From positions 6,099-16,361 of the forward strand of contig JAJPXK010000227.1 of the NCBI GenBank assembly GCA_021205485.1: a stretch of 10,263 bases of DNA. The letters are read 5' to 3'. The stretch comes from Clostridia bacterium (GTDB taxonomy: Bacteria; Bacillota; Clostridia; Christensenellales; Borkfalkiaceae). The notes below the pieces were generated by a model. It saw only the letters and a list, made by a program, of their open reading frames with translations, was not told the DNA's origin and ran no database searches. The position numbers and the translations under genes are program-made. Below, piece after piece: positions 6,150-10,263 of the stretch (within the stretch, counting starts at the first letter, position 1; each line of letters starts with the position of its first letter).

Positions 6150-6878
6150 ATGGAAATTTATCCCGCGATAGATATACGGGGCGGAAACGTTGTCCGCCTT
6201 ACAAACGGAGATTACGGCAGGGAACAGATATATTCCGACGACCCTGAAAAAGTCGCCGCGTATTTTGCCGGGTGCGGGGCGAAAAATCTGCACATAGTAG
6301 ACCTTGACGGCGCGAGGGAGGGGGCGTTGGTAAACGCCGACATTATAAAGCGTACGGCTAAAAACAGCGGGCTTTTTATAGAGGTAGGCGGTGGAGTGCG
6401 CAGCCTCACCCGCATAGAGGAATACATAAACGCCGGCGCGGGCAGGGTAATACTCGGCTCGGTAGCCGTGGATAACTTTACGCTCATCACCGATGCGGTA
6501 AAATTTTTCGGCGACAAGGTGGCGGTAGGCGTAGACGCCTCGGGCGGCAAAGTCGCCATTCACGGCTGGCAGACGGTTACGGATACCGACGCCTTCGAAT
6601 TTTGCAAAAGGCTTAAAGAGAGCGGCGTGCGTACTGTAATCTGCACGGATATATCCAAAGACGGGGCAATGCAGGGCACAAATCTTGAGGCGTTTAAAGA
6701 GCTTCAGGGCATAGGCGGCGTAAATATTATAGCCTCGGGCGGAATAACATACTATGAGGAGCTTGCCGCCTTGAGAAAAATCGGCGTATACGGCGCGGTG
6801 GTAGGCAAGGCCCTGTACACGGGCGCCCTCGATTTAAAACGCGTCATCAGGGAAAACGGAGAAGGCGATGCTTGCTAA
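6150..6878 (+). CDS. hisA: Phosphoribosylformimino-AICAR phosphate isomerase (ProFAR isomerase)
   Basis: Step 4: Amadori rearrangement of ProFAR to PRFAR by a (beta/alpha)8 barrel enzyme. The 242 residues are standard. Motifs: PAIDIRGGNVVRLTNGDY (5-22) with catalytic Asp8, HIVDLDGAREG (48-58), the first phosphate-binding loop EVGGGVRS (78-85), AGRVILGS (97-104), VGVDASGGKVAIHGW (126-140) with the second catalytic Asp129, TDISKDGAMQGTN (166-178), and the second phosphate loop IASGGI. The HGW segment and the absence of the HisF-type KRVDG motif separate it from the homologous HisF. Start: ATG eight bases after AGGAG (6137-6141). It overlaps hisF by 11 bases. Confidence 0.97.
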   Translation: MEIYPAIDIRGGNVVRLTNGDYGREQIYSDDPEKVAAYFAGCGAKNLHIVDLDGAREGALVNADIIKRTAKNSGLFIEVGGGVRSLTRIEEYINAGAGRVILGSVAVDNFTLITDAVKFFGDKVAVGVDASGGKVAIHGWQTVTDTDAFEFCKRLKESGVRTVICTDISKDGAMQGTNLEAFKELQGIGGVNIIASGGITYYEELAALRKIGVYGAVVGKALYTGALDLKRVIRENGEGDAC

Positions 6879-7626
6879 AAGAATTATCCCCTGCCTGGAC
6901 ATCCGCGACGGCGTGGTGGTAAAGGGCAAAAACTTCGGCGGCATACGCGAGGTTGAAAGCCCCGTAAGCCTTGCTCAGTTTTACAACCTTTCAGGGGCGG
7001 ACGAGCTTGTGTTTTACGACATTACCGCCTCTTTCGAGGGCAGAAAACTTTTTACCGAAACGCTTAAAGAGGTAGCTTCCTGCATATTTATCCCCCTCAC
7101 AGTAGGCGGCGGCATATCCTCTTTGGACGATTTTGACAGAGTATTGAAGTGCGGGGCTGACAAGGTGAGCGTAAACACGGGGGCTATAGACGACCCCTCG
7201 CTTATAAACAGGGCGGCGAAGAGGTACGGCAGCCAGTGCGTGGTGCTGTCTATGGACGTAAAACGGGTGGACGGAAAGTTTGCCGTGTTTTCCCGCGGCG
7301 GGCGGGTTAATACAGGCATATCTGCCGCCGAATGGGCATACCGCGGCCAGGAAGAAGGGGCGGGCGAGCTTGTTTTGAACAGCATAGACACCGACGGCGT
7401 AAAGGGCGGCTTTGACTGCGAAATGTTAAACTCCGTCTGCGAAAAACTTACCATACCCGTTATAGCTTCTGGCGGGGCGGGGAAAAAAGAGGACTTTTTG
7501 ACCCTGTTCAACTCCTGCCCTAAGGCGGACGCGGGGCTGGCGGCTTCCATATTCCATTTTAAAGAGATAAATATTGAAGATCTTAAGCGTTACCTTAAAG
7601 AAAACGGCGTTCAGGCGAGGGTATGA
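6868..7626 (+). CDS. hisF: Imidazole glycerol phosphate synthase, cyclase subunit
   Basis: Step 5: with ammonia from HisH, converts PRFAR to imidazole-glycerol phosphate and AICAR. AICAR feeds back into purine synthesis. The 252-residue (beta/alpha)8 barrel aligns with Thermotoga HisF: LAKRIIPCLDIRDG (2-15) with catalytic Asp11, FYDITASFEGRK (49-60), LTVGGGISS (77-85), SVNTGAI (101-107), LSMDVKRVDGKF (127-138) with catalytic Asp130, the SIDTDGVKGGFD loop (172-183), IASGGAGK (199-206), and LAASIFHFKEI near the C-terminus. Start: ATG after GGAGAAGG inside the end of hisA. hisIE begins 30 bases downstream. Confidence 0.97.
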   Translation: MLAKRIIPCLDIRDGVVVKGKNFGGIREVESPVSLAQFYNLSGADELVFYDITASFEGRKLFTETLKEVASCIFIPLTVGGGISSLDDFDRVLKCGADKVSVNTGAIDDPSLINRAAKRYGSQCVVLSMDVKRVDGKFAVFSRGGRVNTGISAAEWAYRGQEEGAGELVLNSIDTDGVKGGFDCEMLNSVCEKLTIPVIASGGAGKKEDFLTLFNSCPKADAGLAASIFHFKEINIEDLKRYLKENGVQARV

Positions 7627-7643
7627 CGGCCTTTAAGGCGACA

Positions 7644-7651
7644 AAAGGAGG
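7644..7651 (+). promoter_or_regulatory. Strong ribosome-binding site fixing the GTG start of hisIE
   Basis: AAAGGAGG, an almost full anti-Shine-Dalgarno match, lies five bases before GTG at 7657. No in-frame ATG occurs between this site and the first conserved residues of the HisI domain, so GTG is taken as the start. It is the strongest such site in the operon and serves a gene that does not overlap its upstream neighbour. Confidence 0.8.
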
Positions 7652-7656
7652 TTTTT

Positions 7657-8352
7657 GTGATCAGCATAGACAAACTTAAATTCGACGTAAACGGACTTAT
7701 CCCCGCCGTGGTGCAGGATGCGTACACAAAAAAGGTGCTCACCGTGGCGTATATGAACAGGGAAAGTTTAGAGATAAGCATTAAACGCAGGCTGACCTGC
7801 TTTTATTCGAGAAAGAGAAAGACTCTGTGGCTTAAGGGCGAGACTTCGGGCAACTTCCAGCACATTGTCTCTATAACCGCCGACTGCGACTACGACGCCC
7901 TTACCATACAGGTTGTAAAGGACGGCCCCGCCTGCCACCTTGGCACCGACAGTTGCTTTACCAACACCCTTTATATAAATTCCGCGTACGAGGACGAAAA
8001 TTTTCCCGACGCCCCCGAAGAGGAGAAGAAAGACGGCGAGAGTTTTTCCGCCGAAAAGCTTTACGCCCTTCTGCAGGACAGAAAGGAGAATCCTAAAGAG
8101 GGTTCCTACACAAACTACCTGTTTGACAAGGGCAAGGATAAAATACTCAAAAAGGTAGGGGAGGAGTGTACCGAAGTCATTATCGCCGCAAAGGGCGGGG
8201 ATAAAAAAGAGACTGTGTTCGAAATTTCTGACCTCGCTTACCACGTTCTGGTGCTTATGGCAAACGAGGGGATATCCGTACAGGATATCAAGGACGAGCT
8301 TGCCTCGCGGCACGTGGTGGATAAAAAGGTAAAGCAGGAGCATATGCAGTAA
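7657..8352 (+). CDS. hisIE: Bifunctional phosphoribosyl-AMP cyclohydrolase / phosphoribosyl-ATP pyrophosphohydrolase
   Basis: A HisI-HisE fusion of 231 residues performing steps 3 and 2. HisI domain, about 10-105: LIPAVVQDAYT (14-24), VAYMNRESLE (30-39), TLWLKGETSGNFQ (56-68), metal ligands in DCDYDAL (76-82, Asp76, Cys77, Asp78, Asp80), and PACHLGTDSCF (91-101, Cys93 and Cys100 as zinc ligands). An acidic and lysine-rich linker covers about 106-131. HisE domain, about 132-220: LYALLQDRKENP (136-146), SYTNYLFDKG (150-159), KVGEECTEVIIAAK (166-179), EISDLAYHVLVLM (189-201). Cys171 stands where alanine is common in KVGEEATE; the helix should tolerate this. Start is GTG, decided by the AAAGGAGG at 7644-7651. 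The stop overlaps the hisK start as TAATG. Confidence 0.96.
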   Translation: MISIDKLKFDVNGLIPAVVQDAYTKKVLTVAYMNRESLEISIKRRLTCFYSRKRKTLWLKGETSGNFQHIVSITADCDYDALTIQVVKDGPACHLGTDSCFTNTLYINSAYEDENFPDAPEEEKKDGESFSAEKLYALLQDRKENPKEGSYTNYLFDKGKDKILKKVGEECTEVIIAAKGGDKKETVFEISDLAYHVLVLMANEGISVQDIKDELASRHVVDKKVKQEHMQ

Positions 8353-9155
8353 TGCCTGTAATAAAATCTAACGTACACACTCACACAGACTTTTGCGACG
8401 GCAAAGACAGTATGCAATCCATGGCGGAATATGCCGCAAATATCGGGTTTACCACCCTTGGCTTTTCCTTTCATTCGTATACAAATTTTGACAAGTCTTA
8501 TTGCATCCGCGATTACTTCGGGTATATTAAGGAATTTTATCGCGTAAAAGAGCTGTATAAAGATAAACTTACCCTTTTAAACGGGGTAGAGCTTGACCTG
8601 TACGGCGAAAGGCCGTCGGTCTGCGACTATGTGATAGGTTCGGCGCATTATCTTAAAGAAAACGGAAGATATTTGGCGATAGACTGTTCGGAAGAGCTTT
8701 TTCAGGTTATATTGCGCCGCGTGTATAAGGGCGACGCCATGGCCATGGTCAAAAGGTATTACGAGGAAGTCGCCGAACTCGCAAAAAACGTCAGGCCGGA
8801 TATTTACGGGCATTTTGACCTTATTACCCGATATAATTGCGGCGGCAAGTACTTTGACGAAGGCGACGGGGAGTATTTAAAATACGCCGCGCGGGCTATA
8901 GAGGCGTTGCCCGAAAAGGCGGTGGCAGAAGTCAACCTTGGCAGGGCGTTTAAAGGCCAGGGGGATATCTACCCGTCTGAACGGCTCATCTGCATGATGA
9001 AGGAGAGGGGCGTAAGGTTTATGCTCTCGTCCGACGCGCATAAAAAAGAGGCTTTAGGCTATAAATTTGACGAAACTCTTTTGCGTTTAAAATCTCTCGG
9101 GGTAAAATCTCTCGCCGTATACGACGGCGCCAGCTTAATTGATACGGAAATTTAA
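8352..9155 (+). CDS. hisK: Histidinol-phosphatase, PHP family (HisK/HisJ type)
   Basis: Step 8: hydrolysis of L-histidinol phosphate to L-histidinol by a trinuclear-metal PHP-fold phosphatase, as in Bacillus and Lactococcus and unrelated to the HAD-type phosphatase of enteric HisB. The 267 residues are normal. Metal ligands sit in HTHTDFCDG (9-17; His9, His11, Asp16), GFSFHS (37-42; His41), LNGVELD (76-82; Glu80), GSAHYL (96-101; His99), GHFDLITRYN (153-162; His154), VAEVNLG (191-197; Glu193) and SSDAHK (226-231; Asp228, His230). PHP proteins include other phosphoesterases, but last place in a his operon that otherwise lacks this step supports the assignment. AGGAG (8336-8340) lies 11 bases before the ATG, a slightly long spacing, and the start is coupled to the hisIE stop. 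Confidence 0.93.
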   Translation: MPVIKSNVHTHTDFCDGKDSMQSMAEYAANIGFTTLGFSFHSYTNFDKSYCIRDYFGYIKEFYRVKELYKDKLTLLNGVELDLYGERPSVCDYVIGSAHYLKENGRYLAIDCSEELFQVILRRVYKGDAMAMVKRYYEEVAELAKNVRPDIYGHFDLITRYNCGGKYFDEGDGEYLKYAARAIEALPEKAVAEVNLGRAFKGQGDIYPSERLICMMKERGVRFMLSSDAHKKEALGYKFDETLLRLKSLGVKSLAVYDGASLIDTEI

Positions 9156-9201
9156 TTTTTCAGGCTTTAATTTTGTAAACTTAAAATCAGTAAAAAAATA
9201 T

Positions 9202-9230
9202 CGCGGCGGGGCTTAAAAAGCCCCGCCGCG
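9202..9230. terminator. Shared bidirectional rho-independent terminator hairpin
   Basis: A perfect 13-bp GC-rich stem (CGCGGCGGGGCTT at 9202-9214 with AAGCCCCGCCGCG at 9218-9230) closes a three-base AAA loop. It lies 46 bases after hisK and beyond the stop of the converging leucine-rich repeat gene. On the minus strand the stem is followed almost at once by seven T residues (plus-strand A7 at 9192-9198), a classic terminator for the repeat-protein gene. On the plus strand the T run (9239-9243) begins nine bases after the stem, so termination of the his operon is probably less efficient. Confidence 0.87.
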
Positions 9231-9264
9231 CCGTTGCGTTTTTCCATCAGAAAATTTTAATAAA

Positions 9265-10263
9265 TTATTCTTCGGTCGACTGTGTCCAGACAACTATTTC
9301 GCCGTCAACGGTGTGCCAGTAATTATAGCCGTCGGTATAATCGGGTTCGCTTGCGCTGTAATAGTAAAGCGTTGCAGAAGTAAGATAAGTGTTACTTGAA
9401 TCTATCGAAATCGTACTCCACTCGCTTGCGGTGCCGCTGTAGTAAACGCTTGTAAGCGAGGTACATCTATAGAACGCATAATTGCCGATAGAAGTCACGC
9501 TGCTGCCAAGGCACACGCTTGTAAGCGAGGTGCAACCTTCGAACGCAGAAGTGCCTATAGTTTTTACACCGCTGCCTATAGTAACGCTTGTAAGCGAGTC
9601 GCATAAATAGAATGCATAATTGCCGATAGAGGTTACGCTGTCGGGTATGGTTATGCTTTCAAGCGAGTTGCATAAACCGAATGCATAATTGCCGATTGAT
9701 GTCACGCCGTCGGGTATGGTTATGCTTGTAAGTGAAGTGCAACCATAGAACGCAGAATCGCCGATAGAGGTTACGCTGTCGGGTATGGTCACGCTTGTAA
9801 GTGATGTGCAACCAGAGAACGCACCATTGCCTATAGAGGTTACGCTGTCGGGTATGGTCACGCTTGTAAGCGAGGTGCAACCTAGGAACGTATTGTTGCC
9901 GATAGAAGTTATGCTGCCGTCTATCGTCACGCTTGTAAGCGAGGTGCAATAACAGAACGCGCCATTGCCGATAGAAGTTACGCTGCTTGGTATCGTTACG
10001 CTTGTAACATACCAACCTGCAAAAGCATAAGCGGATATGGTTGTTAAGTTTGTATTTTCTAAATCCGTTAAAAGTGTATTGCTTATATACAAATTACCCG
10101 CATAATACAAGGGGTTAGAAGAATAACTACTAAACGAAATATTTGCCCATTCAGAGGCAGTACCGCTGTAGTATACGCTTGTAAGCGATGTGCAACTATC
10201 GAATGCATAATCGCCGATAGAAGTTACGCTGTCGCCTATCGTCACGCTTGTAAGCGATGTGCA
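9265..10263 (-). CDS. BspA-like leucine-rich repeat (LRR_5) protein, C-terminal part (cut by right edge)
   Basis: The last 332 residues of a protein whose N-terminus lies beyond the right edge; the frame stays open through 10263, so the methionine-like GTG codon at 10245 is internal and not a start. The chain is almost wholly 23-residue repeats of the BspA/LRR_5 type, each with a CTSLTSVTIP half and a DSVTSIGNYAF half. One repeat sits at the window edge, then an insert of about 70 residues, then eight repeats in tandem. The 16-residue module CTSLTSVYYSGTASEW occurs twice, before the insert and after the array. The last 35 residues are Tyr/Trp-rich and end in DGEIVVWTQSTEE. No LPxTG motif or membrane helix is present at the C-terminus. 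Such proteins are usually secreted or surface-bound adhesion-type proteins in gut Firmicutes, protists and oral bacteria; ligand and export signal cannot be seen here. Confidence 0.9.
   Translation of the reverse strand, partial: CTSLTSVTIGDSVTSIGDYAFDSCTSLTSVYYSGTASEWANISFSSYSSNPLYYAGNLYISNTLLTDLENTNLTTISAYAFAGWYVTSVTIPSSVTSIGNGAFCYCTSLTSVTIDGSITSIGNNTFLGCTSLTSVTIPDSVTSIGNGAFSGCTSLTSVTIPDSVTSIGDSAFYGCTSLTSITIPDGVTSIGNYAFGLCNSLESITIPDSVTSIGNYAFYLCDSLTSVTIGSGVKTIGTSAFEGCTSLTSVCLGSSVTSIGNYAFYRCTSLTSVYYSGTASEWSTISIDSSNTYLTSATLYYYSASEPDYTDGYNYWHTVDGEIVVWTQSTEE
9466..10017 (-). repeat. Tandem array of eight 69-bp repeats encoding LRR_5 units
   Basis: The codon for the leading cysteine of each unit recurs at exactly 69-base intervals: 9463, 9532, 9601, 9670, 9739, 9808, 9877 and 9946 (leftmost plus-strand base of each codon). 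The unit farthest from the C-terminus lacks the leading cysteine and starts VTSVTIP. A ninth copy lies apart at 10195-10263. Conservation at DNA level is high: segments such as ACGCTTGTAAGCGA recur nearly unchanged, and units three to six from the C-terminus share almost the same codons for IPDSVTSIG. This points to recent duplication or ongoing gene conversion and makes the locus prone to copy-number change and misassembly. Confidence 0.9.
10147..10194 (-). repeat. Upstream copy of the CTSLTSVYYSGTASEW module
   Basis: This 48-base segment and the one at 9418-9465 encode the same 16 residues with scattered synonymous changes. In both the module ends a run of LRR_5 units: a TASEW capping segment replaces the second half of the repeat. 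The two copies bracket the insert and the eight-unit array, suggesting that module, insert and array were duplicated or shuffled as a block. Confidence 0.8.

Noticed and set aside
5793..6563. Long minus-strand frame (256 codons) across the hisH-hisA gap
   Set aside because: It lies opposite the conserved hisH and hisA genes, shows no recognisable domain, and runs through the internal promoter; it reflects codon bias of the plus strand.
7768..8343. Minus-strand frames opposite hisF and hisIE (7014-7550 and 7768-8343)
   Set aside because: Both are shadows of conserved plus-strand genes, with low-complexity translations and no convincing start signals.
9659..10015. Second minus-strand frame within the leucine-rich repeat gene
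   Set aside because: It stays open only because the 69-bp repeat keeps the same shifted frame free of stops; the LRR_5 frame carries the recognisable protein.
9466..10017. CRISPR array
   Set aside because: Repeats have no unique spacers; the whole 69-bp unit is repeated and encodes continuous LRR_5 protein.

Overview
The window carries a complete histidine biosynthesis operon of a Firmicutes (Clostridia-type) bacterium, flanked by two genes pointing the other way. The taxonomic reading rests on four things: a TrpR-like HisR/YerC regulator heading the operon, the short-form HisG paired with HisZ, a PHP-type histidinol-phosphatase, and a BspA-like leucine-rich repeat surface protein of the kind common in gut Clostridia. 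Base composition is intermediate. Isoleucine is very often written ATA and arginine AGG. I cannot place the organism below class level.

Layout. Bases 1-333 (minus) hold the N-terminal 111 codons of a GtrB/DPM1-like family 2 glycosyltransferase, with its own sigma-A-type promoter. Bases 334-514 are the divergent control region. They contain that promoter and a second one (TTTACA, 17 bp, TAAAAT) for the his operon, overlapped by a perfect 9+9 bp inverted repeat that I propose as the HisR operator. Bases 515-9155 (plus) run hisR-hisZ-hisG-hisD-hisC-hisB-hisH, then a 75-bp gap with a near-consensus internal promoter and a palindrome, then hisA-hisF-hisIE-hisK. Bases 9202-9230 form a strong GC-rich hairpin shared by the converging transcription units. 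Bases 9265-10263 (minus) hold the C-terminal 332 residues of a leucine-rich repeat protein built of 69-bp DNA repeats, open at the right edge.

Together the genes encode all ten steps from PRPP and ATP to histidine: HisG with HisZ (step 1), HisIE (2 and 3), HisA (4), HisH with HisF (5), HisB (6), HisC (7), HisK (8) and HisD (9 and 10). Most junctions overlap or are separated by fewer than 20 bases, which suggests translational coupling. I see no T-box and no histidine-rich leader peptide, so control is most simply explained by HisR binding its own promoter. The least expected parts are the operator-promoter overlap, the internal promoter with its palindrome at the predicted start point, and the repeat-built surface protein gene. 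Each gene family in the window is known.
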